The notes: a model not told the origin generated them from the sequence alone. Counted from the stretch's first letter, positions 26,409 through 36,300 are shown. The stretch: 64,000 nucleotides of DNA from Parapedobacter pyrenivorans_A (GCF_041925275.1 NZ_JBHEUZ010000016.1:58564-122563); one strand, 5' to 3'. Numbers and translations are program-made.

Positions 26409-29400
26409 TTACTTATTATTCAATTTCTGTAAACGCTCCTTGGCCGATGGGATGATATCATCTTCTCCTTCATAGTTTTCAATGATACTCTCCAACGTAC
26501 TCTTGGCCTGGAAATCATCCCCTTTACCTGCATATGCATCAGCTAGCAGGATAAAGCTCTTTGCTACCCAATACTCGTAAGAGCCCATGTTGTTGATCAC
26601 TTCGAACGCCGATTCGATGGCCTCGTCATATTTGTCTGCTTCATATTGCAGCTGGCCTACGCGGTAACGGGCTTCTGCGCCCACCACCGTCTGGCTTTTC
26701 AACGCGGCAAGATTGAGTTCCTTCAATGCCGGCGGCACCTCCCCCCTGCGCAGCAGCACACGGGCAGTGTACAAATGGGCTTTAGCGATATCTTCTTCCG
26801 ATGACCGGTCATAGGCCTTAATCAAATCGGCGTATTTAACCACCTGTTCCATATCGCCGATCTTATCATAGCAAACCAGCAGGTTATTCACCGCATAGCC
26901 ATAGTTCGCTTTGTATTCCGAGGTAAGTTCCAATTTTTTGAGATGTACAATAGCTTCGTTGTACTGTTCAAGCCCAAGGTAAAGTTCGGATACCGTAAGC
27001 AGCGTATTTTCCGTGTACTGGCTCGTCCAATCGTTCAGTATGATATTGAGGTCGTGCAACGCCTCCTTCGGATGTCCGGTACGGTACTGGCTTACCCCAC
27101 GGATATACCGGGCATGCTTCTCCCGCAACGGGTTGGGAAATTTATCGAAATATGCATTGATAGCTTCCACGGAAGCCTGGTATTCGCCCCGGGCGAACAA
27201 CGTATGGGCCGCTTGGAAAGCCAGGTCGTCTTGCTCCGCCTTTGAAAGGTCACCGATGTTGGCACTGGTGGCATAATTGATATAAGCCGACGCATCTCCA
27301 CGCTCCAAATAGATATTTTCGATGGAACGCAAGGCCTGTCGTGCCTCATCGGTGGTCGAATGCTCCTCAACCACCTTCCTAAAAGTAGCCATCGCAGCAT
27401 CGGTATCGTCGTTGTTATATTGCACGAGCCCGATGGTCATCAACGCCCGCGGGGCATAGCTACTGCGCGGATACTGCGCAATCATTTGTTGCAGGCCGCT
27501 GATGGCCGTCTCGTAGTCGCCCATCGTGAAGTAGGTGTATGGCACTTCGAAGGCAACGTCATCCGCATAATTGGAATTGGGGAACTGTTCAACAACAGAA
27601 TGCAATGTGCTGATTTTCGCAGCATTGTTGCCCTGCAACCCCTGGATAATTCCCCGTTGGAACAATGCGTAATCCTGGCTTTGCGCCCGGCTATTGATCA
27701 ATCGGTCATAGTACTGCATCGCCCGACCGTAATTGCGCATCGAAAAATAGGAGTCGCCCAAGCGGGCAATCGCGTCGTTGCGCACATTGGTCTCTATGGT
27801 ATTTCCACCTGTTGACAAAAAGCGTTCAAAATAATTGGCGGCGGTATTGAAGCTGTTATTGCGGAAAGCCGCATACGCCAATGCGTAGTTTGCATAGCTG
27901 TACACCTCGGTTTCACGGGCAGCCGGAAGCCGTAGGAAACGTGAAAATGCTTGCACAGCTTCCCCGTACTTACGTACTTCATACATGGCTTCGGCTTTCC
28001 AATAGGTTGCCAACGCAGCCACGCGGCCATCTATAGGGTATTGCTCAGACCGCATAAACAAGGAAATACTATTCTCGAACGCACGCTCATTGTAAAACTC
28101 CAACCCACGGTAGTAAGTAACCCGCTGGTAGGCAGCATCCGCTTCAGGACCGCGGTTACCGATCGATTCGAGGATATCCACTGCCGAGCGGTAGTTACTG
28201 GTACCCAGCAATGTTTCGGCATATAGCGTTTTTGCTTCTTCCAGACGCCGCGTGTTGGGATACGTATCCAAGTATTCCTTGGCCGCATCAAGCGCCACTT
28301 GGTGGAACTCAAGTTCAGACGACAGCTTTGCATAGTTAAATAGCCCTTCTTCCTTCAATGCCGGGTCGAAGTCGAGCTTCGACGCCTTAAAAAATGCATT
28401 GCGCGCGCTCTGCTTGTTACCGGTCTTCAAAAAGGCATCGCCCAACGCTATCATCGCACTTTGATAATAGGCATCCGGTTCCTCCATCTTCTCCAACTCC
28501 GAAATGGCCCGTTCATAGTCGCCATTCTTATAGGCAATGTAACCGATTTGGTAACTATCCTGGTTATTCTGGGTTTTACCTTGGTCGCCTGCTTGGAATC
28601 GATCATAATACGCCGCCGCTTTCTCAAAATCGTTCTTGGCAAAATAAGTTGCCGCTATGATACGGAACATATCCGTCTCATGGGCCTGCTTGGTCCGCTC
28701 CAGAATCGGCAGCGCATAGTCCAGCACGTCATCGTACCGGTTGTCCAGGTAATAAAGGGCTGTAATGTAATAGGGATACGTAGCCTCGTACGTTTTCGAT
28801 CCCTTCAGTTTCTCAAATTCGGCCAGTGCAGTTTTGAATTCGCGATCCAGGTAACAAAGGTAAGCGTAATAGTAAATGGATGCCTCCTGGTAGGTGCCGC
28901 CTTCATCTTTCAATTGCTCGAAGAGCGGTTTCGCCGACGCATAGTCATCCGTTATGAAAAACGAATACGCCATCTTATAGCGGAATTCCTTACTCTCCAA
29001 ACCGGCCAGATTCCGGCTATCCAGCTTAGTGAACCATTCCAATGCCCGCTCATAATCTTTCTTCGCGAAATAAGACCGGCCTACCTGGAAGTAGGCGGCT
29101 TTTGAATTTGCGCTAGCCGGGTAATCCTTGATATACCGGAGGAACTGGTTCTCGGCGTCAGACTCTCCGAGTTCCAATGCACATATCGCTTGGTAAAAAC
29201 GCGCATTCTCTTTCAGCAGCGTCAACTCGACATGTTCATCCTGCTGCAAGGTCGATTTTGTCCGTATAGCCTCTACTTGATCAAAGAACTTCGCAGCGGC
29301 GGCATACTTCCCTTTTTCATATAACTCCATCCCCGTTTTGTAGGCTTGGTTTACTTCCTGCCAAGCACTCTGCTGCGCTACCGCAACCGATACCACCAAA

Positions 29401-29438
29401 CTAAAAATAATGACTAACTGATAGATCCGATTAAACAT
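26409..29438 (-). CDS. Large exported tetratricopeptide-repeat protein
   Basis: 1009 residues. Signal peptide (about 1-21, ending VAVAQ). Almost all the rest is TPR helix pairs, about twenty or more, with typical spacing of Ala/Gly/Tyr (for example YFQVGRSYFAKKDYERALEWFTKLD, DYETAISGLQQMIAQYP). No enzyme motif is visible. It is probably a periplasmic or outer-membrane-associated scaffold. As first gene of the operon with an outer-membrane barrel and a TonB-ExbB-ExbD motor it likely organises that complex. A candidate promoter lies 38 bases upstream. Similarity in size to the nearby 1009-residue GT117 proteins is coincidence. Confidence 0.8.
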   Translation of the reverse strand: MFNRIYQLVIIFSLVVSVAVAQQSAWQEVNQAYKTGMELYEKGKYAAAAKFFDQVEAIRTKSTLQQDEHVELTLLKENARFYQAICALELGESDAENQFLRYIKDYPASANSKAAYFQVGRSYFAKKDYERALEWFTKLDSRNLAGLESKEFRYKMAYSFFITDDYASAKPLFEQLKDEGGTYQEASIYYYAYLCYLDREFKTALAEFEKLKGSKTYEATYPYYITALYYLDNRYDDVLDYALPILERTKQAHETDMFRIIAATYFAKNDFEKAAAYYDRFQAGDQGKTQNNQDSYQIGYIAYKNGDYERAISELEKMEEPDAYYQSAMIALGDAFLKTGNKQSARNAFFKASKLDFDPALKEEGLFNYAKLSSELEFHQVALDAAKEYLDTYPNTRRLEEAKTLYAETLLGTSNYRSAVDILESIGNRGPEADAAYQRVTYYRGLEFYNERAFENSISLFMRSEQYPIDGRVAALATYWKAEAMYEVRKYGEAVQAFSRFLRLPAARETEVYSYANYALAYAAFRNNSFNTAANYFERFLSTGGNTIETNVRNDAIARLGDSYFSMRNYGRAMQYYDRLINSRAQSQDYALFQRGIIQGLQGNNAAKISTLHSVVEQFPNSNYADDVAFEVPYTYFTMGDYETAISGLQQMIAQYPRSSYAPRALMTIGLVQYNNDDTDAAMATFRKVVEEHSTTDEARQALRSIENIYLERGDASAYINYATSANIGDLSKAEQDDLAFQAAHTLFARGEYQASVEAINAYFDKFPNPLREKHARYIRGVSQYRTGHPKEALHDLNIILNDWTSQYTENTLLTVSELYLGLEQYNEAIVHLKKLELTSEYKANYGYAVNNLLVCYDKIGDMEQVVKYADLIKAYDRSSEEDIAKAHLYTARVLLRRGEVPPALKELNLAALKSQTVVGAEARYRVGQLQYEADKYDEAIESAFEVINNMGSYEYWVAKSFILLADAYAGKGDDFQAKSTLESIIENYEGEDDIIPSAKERLQKLNNK

Positions 29439-29475
29439 GCCGTCAAATTATGCTACTGTTTTCCCCAATTCCACG

Positions 29476-29508
29476 CAAAGTTGGGGCCACAAAATATACC
29501 TTACCCAA
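29476..29508 (-). promoter_or_regulatory. Candidate promoter of the TPR-to-folC operon
   Basis: On the minus strand TTGG (29508-29505), a 21-base spacer and CAACTTTG (29483-29476) fit the Bacteroidota -33/-7 pattern with one mismatch in the -7 box, 38 bases before the TPR start codon. Confidence 0.35.
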
Positions 29509-29554
29509 TTTAACCCGCTAAATTAACGGGAAACCCAGAAGTTTTCCTCAAAAG

Positions 29555-29574
29555 TTGTCCACAAATGTTGATAA
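29555..29574. other. Pair of DnaA-box-like 9-mers in inverted orientation
   Basis: TTGTCCACA (29555-29563) and TGTTGATAA (29566-29574, TTATCAACA on the other strand) each differ by one base from the DnaA box TTATCCACA and face each other across 2 bases, in the gap between pyrB and the TPR operon. Too few for an origin; possibly a DnaA-responsive site or chance. Confidence 0.3.
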
Positions 29575-29588
29575 CGTCGTCGCGACAC

Positions 29589-30527
29589 CTACCCGCGCTT
29601 ACCCGCAAGGAGGTATAATACCGCCATCCGGACCGCCACCCCGTTCTGTACCTGGTCAAGGATAATCGAGTGGCGGCTATCGGCCACGTCGCTCGTGATT
29701 TCCACCCCGCGGTTGATCGGACCGGGATGCATAATAATAATCTCCTTGTCGAGCGAATCAAGCAATTGCTTATTCAGCCCGTATAGCATGGAATACTCGC
29801 GCAGCGATGGAAAATAAGCGATGTCCTGACGCTCCAATTGTATACGGAGCATGTTGGCAACGTCACACCATTTCAGTGCGTTAAGCAGGTTATATTCAAC
29901 CTTCACTCCTAATGACGCAATGTATCTCGGTATCAACGTCGTGGGTCCGCATACCATTACTTCTGCCCCCAGTTTACGGAGGCAAAGAATATTGGATAAC
30001 GCCACCCGTGAGTGGAGGATATCACCGATAATAGCCACCTTCTTACCTGCTACATCCCCGAGGCGCTCACGGATCGAAAAAGCATCCAGCAGCGCCTGCG
30101 TAGGGTGTTCGTGCGCGCCGTCGCCCGCATTGACGATCTGGGCGTCCACATGTTTGCTCAGGAAAACCCCTGCTCCGGGATATGGGTGGCGCATCACGAT
30201 CATATCGACCTTCATGGCCAAGATATTGTTTACCGTATCGATCAGCGTCTCGCCCTTGCTCACCGACGACGACGAAGCCGCGAAATTAATCGTATCGGCA
30301 GACAGCCGCTTCTCGGCCAACTCAAAAGACAGGCGTGTACGGGTAGAGTTCTCGAAAAACACATTCGCAATCGTAATATCCCGCAACGAGGGTACTTTTT
30401 TGATGGGCCGGTTCAGCACATCCTTGAAATTGTCAGCTGTTTCGAAAATAAGCTCGATATCGCTTGTTTGGAGATCCTTAATCCCCAACAGGTGATCGGT
30501 ACTGAGTTGCCTAGTTGATGCTGTCAT
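29589..30527 (-). CDS. pyrB: Aspartate carbamoyltransferase, catalytic chain
   Basis: 312 residues, the usual length. The carbamoyl-phosphate site FENSTRTRLSFELAEKRL near 55, MRHPYPGAG near 110, NAGDGAHEHPTQALLDAFSI near 137 and the aspartate loop MHPGPINRGVEI near 270 are all present. It joins carbamoyl phosphate and aspartate in the second step of pyrimidine synthesis, in the cytosol. It lies 31 bases after pyrR, so the pair is likely controlled together by uridine nucleotides. No pyrI regulatory chain is visible nearby. Confidence 0.95.
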   Translation of the reverse strand: MTASTRQLSTDHLLGIKDLQTSDIELIFETADNFKDVLNRPIKKVPSLRDITIANVFFENSTRTRLSFELAEKRLSADTINFAASSSSVSKGETLIDTVNNILAMKVDMIVMRHPYPGAGVFLSKHVDAQIVNAGDGAHEHPTQALLDAFSIRERLGDVAGKKVAIIGDILHSRVALSNILCLRKLGAEVMVCGPTTLIPRYIASLGVKVEYNLLNALKWCDVANMLRIQLERQDIAYFPSLREYSMLYGLNKQLLDSLDKEIIIMHPGPINRGVEITSDVADSRHSIILDQVQNGVAVRMAVLYLLAGKRG

Positions 30528-30558
30528 TTCTTAATGGGAGCGCCATCATATGGTCGCG

Positions 30559-31110
30559 CTAATTATCTTTTTCTGTCAATAATTCGATACGGTCGTAGGC
30601 ATCTACCTCGTTCCAACTAACGATTACCCGCTGGGAATCGATCGAATCCACTTGGATACCGATATAATCGGGCTCGATAGGCAACTGCCGCGAAAACCGG
30701 CGATCCACCAATACCAGCAACTCGATCTTCGCAGGTCGGCCGAATGCCTGCAATGCATCCATGGCGGCCCGTATCGTACGGCCCGTCCACAACACATCAT
30801 CCATCAGGATCACTTTTTTCCCTTCCACGATGAAATCCATATGGGTACTGCTCGGCACCAATGGCCCGCTGTCCTTCCGCCGGAAATCGTCGCGGAAAAA
30901 CGTGATGTCCAATTCGCCATAGGCAACCTCCGATAAACCCGGTATTTGGTGTAACTCCTCGGCTATCCGCCTCCCCAGATAGGTTCCGCGCGGTTGGATG
31001 CCAACGATAACGGAATCGGAGAAATCAACATGGTTTTCTATCAATTGACGGCACAGCCGCTGGATGGTGATTTGGAACTTTTGGCCTTCTAATAATATGG
31101 ATCGTTTCAT
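30559..31110 (-). CDS. pyrR: PyrR: pyrimidine operon regulator / uracil phosphoribosyltransferase
   Basis: 183 residues, usual PyrR length. Phosphoribosyltransferase fold with the PRPP loop KVILMDDVLWTGRTIRAAMDAL (near 94-115), an early GIQPRGTYLGRRIAEEL and LVDRRFSRQLPIEPDYIG near 135. PyrR senses UMP/UTP versus PRPP and in Gram-positive bacteria binds an RNA loop in pyr leaders. Here it heads pyrR-pyrB and is preceded by a roughly 115-base leader with an inverted repeat, compatible with autoregulation but with no recognisable Bacillus-type binding loop. Confidence 0.93.
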   Translation of the reverse strand: MKRSILLEGQKFQITIQRLCRQLIENHVDFSDSVIVGIQPRGTYLGRRIAEELHQIPGLSEVAYGELDITFFRDDFRRKDSGPLVPSSTHMDFIVEGKKVILMDDVLWTGRTIRAAMDALQAFGRPAKIELLVLVDRRFSRQLPIEPDYIGIQVDSIDSQRVIVSWNEVDAYDRIELLTEKDN

Positions 31111-31138
31111 TCGAAAATAATCTTCCTTTTTGGCCTCA

Positions 31139-31192
31139 TGAAACCTGCATTTTCTTGGCGCACTGCCTACCGCGCTGTCTTGGCAGGTTTCA
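31139..31192 (-). promoter_or_regulatory. Inverted repeat in the pyrR leader
   Basis: TGAAACCTGC (31139-31148) and GCAGGTTTCA (31183-31192) form a perfect 10-bp stem closing a 34-base loop; an alternative pairing uses CTGCC inside the loop with GGCAG of the distal arm. It lies 29-82 bases before the pyrR start in the predicted leader and has no T-run. A nucleotide-responsive or PyrR-binding role is a hypothesis. Confidence 0.4.
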
Positions 31193-31231
31193 TCTGAGCT
31201 GCACTTTCAAATCGGACACGGAATATAGGTG

Positions 31232-31239
31232 CAAAATTA
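31232..31239 (-). promoter_or_regulatory. Candidate -7 box of the pyrR-pyrB promoter
   Basis: On the minus strand TAATTTTG matches TAnnTTTG about 120 bases before pyrR. No -33 TTG was found. An 11-base direct repeat (TTTTTACGGGC on the plus strand at 31254 and 31276) lies just upstream, between the box and the RES gene stop. Confidence 0.4.
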
Positions 31240-31285
31240 CTATATTTTTTTGATTTTTACGGGCGGGCGGGTATATTTTTACGGG

Positions 31286-31750
31286 CTAAACCAACCGATC
31301 CGAAAGCCGGGCATCGACATCGAATAAGGTGGGGTTGTGGAATTTCACGGCATCAAAGCGGGCAGCCTGTGGATTGATGATGATGTTGCGTTCGGTGGGC
31401 ACAATTGCCGATGGCACCGAAAACGCCACAAATCCCGGCTCTGCGAGCAGCTGCTTGCCCAACCACTGGGAATAGTCGAAATTAGCAGCCCAATCGGTTA
31501 CCATACGCGATTCATCCACATGATACACCGAGTCATCGTCAGTTGGTATGTCGATGGATAAAAGCATCAATCCTGTCATATCTTCCTTTCCCCGTGCATG
31601 GACGAACTTTTCCAGCAATGCCAACGAAATGTGCGCGCTGGCATAGAGGCAGGCAACACCCTTGGGGTTCCATCTACCGCCGTACAACCGGGCGCCCATT
31701 CCCGTTATATCCGCTACATAATCCCGGTATGCCAACCGATAGACCATCAT
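31286..31750 (-). CDS. RES-domain toxin (NAD+ phosphorylase family)
   Basis: 154 residues. The family's namesake residues are seen: Arg in ARLYGGRWNPKG (Arg21/Arg26), Glu47 in SLALLEKFVHA and Ser114 in FSVPSAIVPTERN. RES toxins such as those paired with Xre antitoxins deplete cellular NAD+ by phosphorolysis when released. The gene starts 2 bases after the stop of the Xre antitoxin, the standard order for this system. It appears intact. Confidence 0.9.
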   Translation of the reverse strand: MMVYRLAYRDYVADITGMGARLYGGRWNPKGVACLYASAHISLALLEKFVHARGKEDMTGLMLLSIDIPTDDDSVYHVDESRMVTDWAANFDYSQWLGKQLLAEPGFVAFSVPSAIVPTERNIIINPQAARFDAVKFHNPTLFDVDARLSDRLV

Positions 31751-31752
31751 GG

Positions 31753-32193
31753 CTAGCTATAAACACCGTAGGCCATGCGGCCCAGCTCGTCGAGAACAAG
31801 TTGTGCGCCACCGAAAGACCGGAGTGCCTCAAGGCCTACCTCATTGCCGAGAATGTACTTCGGTGAGCGAAGCCAGGCCTCGAAACCCGTAGCGCCCCCG
31901 AATACAACCAAACCGATATCGACCAGGGCGTTTAGTTGGTGTAGGTGTTCTGCATGCAGCCCCTCGAAGGGTTTCCGGTCTTTGAGGTACCGTTGCAATG
32001 TCCGGTCACTGATATGCAGCATATCGGCCCACTCTTGCTGGGTAAACGGCAGCTTCTTGTTGAGGGCAACGAACTTCGAGACAGGGAATGAACTTACATT
32101 GGCCGAAGATAGGTACATCGCCAGTGGCTCAGCCGCCATCAACGGACTGGTGGCGGATGAATCAGGCTTATCGTAGCGGATAGGTTTCATCAT
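31753..32193 (-). CDS. Xre/MbcA/ParS-type antitoxin (DUF2384)
   Basis: 146 residues. A helix-turn-helix-like segment (about 53-75: TQQEWADMLHISDRTLQRYLKDRK) is followed by the C-terminal toxin-binding DUF2384 domain (about 85-146: GLVVFGGATGFEAWLRSPKYILGNEVGLEALRSFGG). It would neutralise the downstream RES toxin and repress its own promoter. The start has two ATG codons in a row (32193, 32190). The promoter predicted just upstream leaves a short leader. Confidence 0.9.
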   Translation of the reverse strand: MMKPIRYDKPDSSATSPLMAAEPLAMYLSSANVSSFPVSKFVALNKKLPFTQQEWADMLHISDRTLQRYLKDRKPFEGLHAEHLHQLNALVDIGLVVFGGATGFEAWLRSPKYILGNEVGLEALRSFGGAQLVLDELGRMAYGVYS

Positions 32194-32209
32194 TGCGTCT
32201 TTTGTTACT

Positions 32210-32240
32210 CAAATGTACGACAATTATCCGGATTTCCCAA
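32210..32240 (-). promoter_or_regulatory. Promoter of the Xre-RES operon
   Basis: On the minus strand TTGG (32240-32237), a 19-base spacer and TACATTTG (32217-32210) give a full match to the Bacteroidota promoter form, 16 bases before the antitoxin ATG. An antitoxin operator would be expected to overlap it, but no obvious palindrome is visible. Confidence 0.6.
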
Positions 32241-32277
32241 TTCATTTTCACTTTTTTTCCAAAACGGCAACTATGTG

Positions 32278-33300
32278 CTACAAACGGCTTGCTAGGGTAG
32301 CTATCCGACCATCGGCTCCGGCAAGGAGTATCCATGAGCCATGTTTTGCCTTACGTACCACGTGGAAAGACTCACCCGATAAGGCATGCCAATGCAAGCC
32401 ACCATCAAATGAAATATCAACCCCCGATGTCCCACTTGCCACAACGGTATTGGCGTTAAGGTATTCCACCGAAGAGCGATAGCCGTTGGTTCCCTTCCCG
32501 GGAGCAACCCAGTTGGTGCCACCATCCGATGTGAGGTACACGGCATCGTTTGTACGCTCATCCCGCTGGTAGTCCCCTCCTACCGCGATGCCTTGCCGGT
32601 CGTTCCGGAACGCAATGGAGAAGATACCGGTCGACGCCGATCCTTGGGCCATGGGGCAGCCGTTCGCCGCCCATGTATCGCCTCCGTCTGCGGAATGGAG
32701 CAGCCTTGCCCGGCTTCCGCCCGTGGCGATGAATACATGCCCACCATCCAACGTACGGATACCGGTCCCACTGGCGGCGAAACCTGCCTCTCCATCTGCC
32801 AACCGGATGTTGGCGGTGTGGCTTATCGTTTGCCAGCTTGCACCACCATCCGTTGTTTTCAATAGCTGCATCACGCCGCCTATCGGGTCGCCATAGGCGA
32901 TACCTTGACGGTCGTCCCAAAAGTCCATCCCATCAAAGAAAACCTCGGGCCGTTCGTCTCGATGGGTTTCCCGCCACGTTTGGCCGCCATCTTCCGTAAG
33001 GAGGATAACCAATGGCGACCCGGCACTGATGATAACGGCTTCATTGCTTGAAAAAGCCTCGATATCCCGGAAATCGGTGGTTTCATAACCCACGGTCCGT
33101 CCCCAATGCCACGTCTCACCGCGGTCTGCCGTACGCCCTATCCAACCGTCGCTCCCACTCACCCATGCTACGGAATCGTCTACCACGGATACCCCCCTTA
33201 TGCTTGTAGACCGTCCTTTTTGCAGTATGGTTAACTCCACATCTTGCGCCTGGCTACCCGTAGCGCAAAGCAACAACGCGGCGATTAGCCGTACCATCAC
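32278..33300 (-). CDS. Exported Ycf48/BNR-type beta-propeller protein
   Basis: 340 residues with a signal peptide (about 1-19, ending GSQAQ). At least six Asp-box turns of the SxDGGxxW type are visible (for example TEDGGQTWRE, TTDGGASWQT, SADGGDTWAA, TSDGGTNWVA, SFDGGLHWHA), evenly spaced, so it is a single six- or seven-bladed propeller like Ycf48/BNR repeat proteins. No sialidase catalytic arrangement was identified. Its ATG overlaps the stop of the upstream GT117 gene (ATGA), which suggests a joint role, perhaps recognising or helping a glycosylated envelope protein; that is inference. Confidence 0.8.
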   Translation of the reverse strand: MMVRLIAALLLCATGSQAQDVELTILQKGRSTSIRGVSVVDDSVAWVSGSDGWIGRTADRGETWHWGRTVGYETTDFRDIEAFSSNEAVIISAGSPLVILLTEDGGQTWRETHRDERPEVFFDGMDFWDDRQGIAYGDPIGGVMQLLKTTDGGASWQTISHTANIRLADGEAGFAASGTGIRTLDGGHVFIATGGSRARLLHSADGGDTWAANGCPMAQGSASTGIFSIAFRNDRQGIAVGGDYQRDERTNDAVYLTSDGGTNWVAPGKGTNGYRSSVEYLNANTVVASGTSGVDISFDGGLHWHALSGESFHVVRKAKHGSWILLAGADGRIATLASRL

Positions 33301-36300
33301 GATTGCCCTCCGAAGAACAATTGCCGATAGTTATCAAACAGGGACTGTAGTTGCTGGTATCGCTTTTCCTCGCCGCGCATCGCTGTCGCGTGCGCGAATT
33401 GTTGCAAAGCATACAGGCTATTACTGATTCCCATTTCCTCCGACCGCCCCAACCGATGCGTCTCTGCGATATCAGCATAGTAAGCAAGCTGCTCAGCCAA
33501 AAACCGCTGGTTGCGGTCTACAAGCACATTGGCTTTGTCGGTTTCGCCCAACGCGTAGAGCTGATCTGCCAATACGGGGTAGCGCACAGCGATATCCACG
33601 TGGCCGATGTGGGTTGGCAGTACCGTTACCGCCCGATTCACAATATCTCGGGCCGCTTCGGTATTCCCCTCGGCAATCAGCATTTCGGCCGTATCAGAAA
33701 ACACCTTCACGGTTTCCCCGACCATCCCCCGGGAAGTAGGATCTAGATAAGTTGCATCGTTCATGTTGCCCCAACGGTACTTGTGCATAATCGCCCCATA
33801 GGTGGCCTCGGTATTGACCAAACGCGCATGCGCTTCCCCACCAGACCCGGCGTTAACCGGCATGAGTCGCAGTGCGAACCCTTCAGACACCAGATAATCT
33901 TCAAGCCCCAACCGTTGGCTTTCCGGCACAGTGAACGCAAAATACACCGGCCGTTCCCAATTGTTATGCACCAACACATCCATCATGACAAGCTCAGCCC
34001 GGGTAACGATATCCTGGTTATAGGTCCACTCCATGGTATCGACCACCCGATCCTGCCAAGCCGACGGGACAACGTCGTTGGCCACCACCTGTTGCCGGTC
34101 CACGGCAAGCTGGAAGCGTTTCGTGGGTAAAAAGTTCCTCGACGAGCCATCCGCATACTGAAGCTGGTCGGCAGGGTTATCAGACAACAGCAAGGCCAGG
34201 ATTTTCTGCAGCTCCACCGAATCCTGTATTCCATAATCGTGGTAATATAGGTAGTCCCGGGTACCTTTTACGTATTGCCGATCTTCAATCGTCAATGGCA
34301 ATGCCGGTGCGTCGTTGACAGGGAATTTTAGCTGATCAACGGCCCAATCCATCCCCAGCAAACTGAGGTTAATTACCCGCACATCGGTCCGCACACCCTC
34401 CACCTCCTGCAGATACCACAGCGGAAAGGTGTCGTTGTCGATATATGTAAACAAAATCGCATTCGGCGCACACGATTCCAGGTAGTTTCGGGCCATATCG
34501 CGCGCCATGTAGCGATCCGACCGGTCGTGGTCATCCCAATTCTGGTAGCCCAGTAGTACCGGTGCCACCATACAGCTTACTACCATCGCCACGGGAACTG
34601 CCATACGCGTCCGGAAACGGGTTCGCAGTGCCTCGGCAAGGCCAACCACCCCCATACCGATCCAGATAGCGAATGCATAGAACGAACCCACATAAGCGTA
34701 ATCACGCTCGCGGGGTTGCAAGGGCGACTGGTTAAGGTAGAGCACGATGGCCAACCCCGTGAAGAAAAATAACAAGCCGATCACCGCTGCATCCTTACGG
34801 CTCCGGCGCACCTGCCAAACGAGACCAATCAATCCCAGTGCCAGCGGCAGGAAATAGTACGTATTACGTGAGGGGTCGCTTCGGGCAGCCTGCGGCAATG
34901 CCGCCTGCCCGCCCAGCCTTAACTGGTCGATCGGCGTGATGCCGCTTGCCCAATTACCTTCTGTCCGCCCTGCAAACCGCGCCTCCATATCATTCTGCCT
35001 ACCGGCGAAATTCCACAGGAAGTAGCGCCAGTACATATGGCCAAACTGGTAGGTAAACAAAAACTTCAGGTTTTCGGCAAACCGTGGCTGCTCTCCCTCG
35101 CCAAGCCCCAACCACAACCGATAGGCGAATGGATGGCTATCCCGGTTGCTATAAACACGCGGAAAAAGGGTCGTCCGATCGTGAACTGCCCGGTCTGCTG
35201 TACCGGCCAACTCGTATTTGGCCATACCTTTGCGGTATTCGTTTGGCCCGCGTTCAATATCGACGACCTTCGAATCGAAAAAGGGACCATTCACCAATGG
35301 TTCACTGCCGAATTGCCCCCGGTTCAAATACCAAAGGAAAGAAAACATATCATCGGGAGCGCTGTTGTTCAACGATGGATGCGCATTGGCCCGTATGAGC
35401 ACCATGGCGAACGATCCATAGCCAAATACGATGAATCCCAAACATACCAATGCGATGTGAAGCAACGGTTTAACCTTGCGTATGGCATACCAAATGCCGT
35501 AGGCGATACTCCCGATCAATAAAACGGCAAACGCCACCGCTCCCGCACCGAAACCCAACCCAAGTGTATTGACGAAAAACAGGTCTGTATACGCGGCAAA
35601 CTTAACCATGTATTGGATAACACCCCACAGAATAAAAGCCAAAATGGCGCAGCCTACCAGTAGCGCCTTGGTTGCGCCGCCTACCGTGGCCCGCGACGTC
35701 CTACGGAAGTACACCACCAAGGCCAGCACCGGTATGGTCAGTAAATTAAGCAAATGCACGCCGATAGATAGGCCCATGATATAGGCTATCAACACCAGCC
35801 AGCGGTCGGCACCCTGTTCATCAGCTCGTGCCTCCCATTTGAGAATGGCCCAGAATACCACCGCCGTACAGAGAGATGACCAAGCATACACCTCAGACTC
35901 TACGGCCGAGAACCAGAAGGAATCGGTAAAAGCGTAAGCCATGGCACCCACAAAACCCGCACCCATGATCTGCGCCAGTTGTACCGACGCGGGTGCGCTC
36001 CCCGGCTTGCATACCAGCTTACGTACCAGTGCGGTAATGGTCCAGAAAAGAAAAACGATGGTGAGACCACTGGTTAATGCCGATCCGAAGTTCATCCAAT
36101 AGGCTATCCGTGCGGGATTGCCCATTGCAAGGTTGGCGAAAAGATTCTGAAGCATCAAGAACAACGGCGCTCCAGGCTGGTGAACAATCTGCATGCGGTA
36201 TGCCGCGGCAATAAATTCGCCCGTATCCCACCAGCTGGCCGTGGGCTCCATGGTCAACACATAGGTGGCCGTAGCCATCACGCCGCAAAGCCAGCCTATA

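Noticed and set aside
29555..29574. Possible replication origin
   Set aside because: Only two imperfect DnaA boxes, no dnaA or dnaN nearby and no AT-rich unwinding cluster.
31139..31192. Inverted repeat in the pyrR leader as an intrinsic terminator
   Set aside because: No T-run follows either arm and pyrR lies directly downstream.
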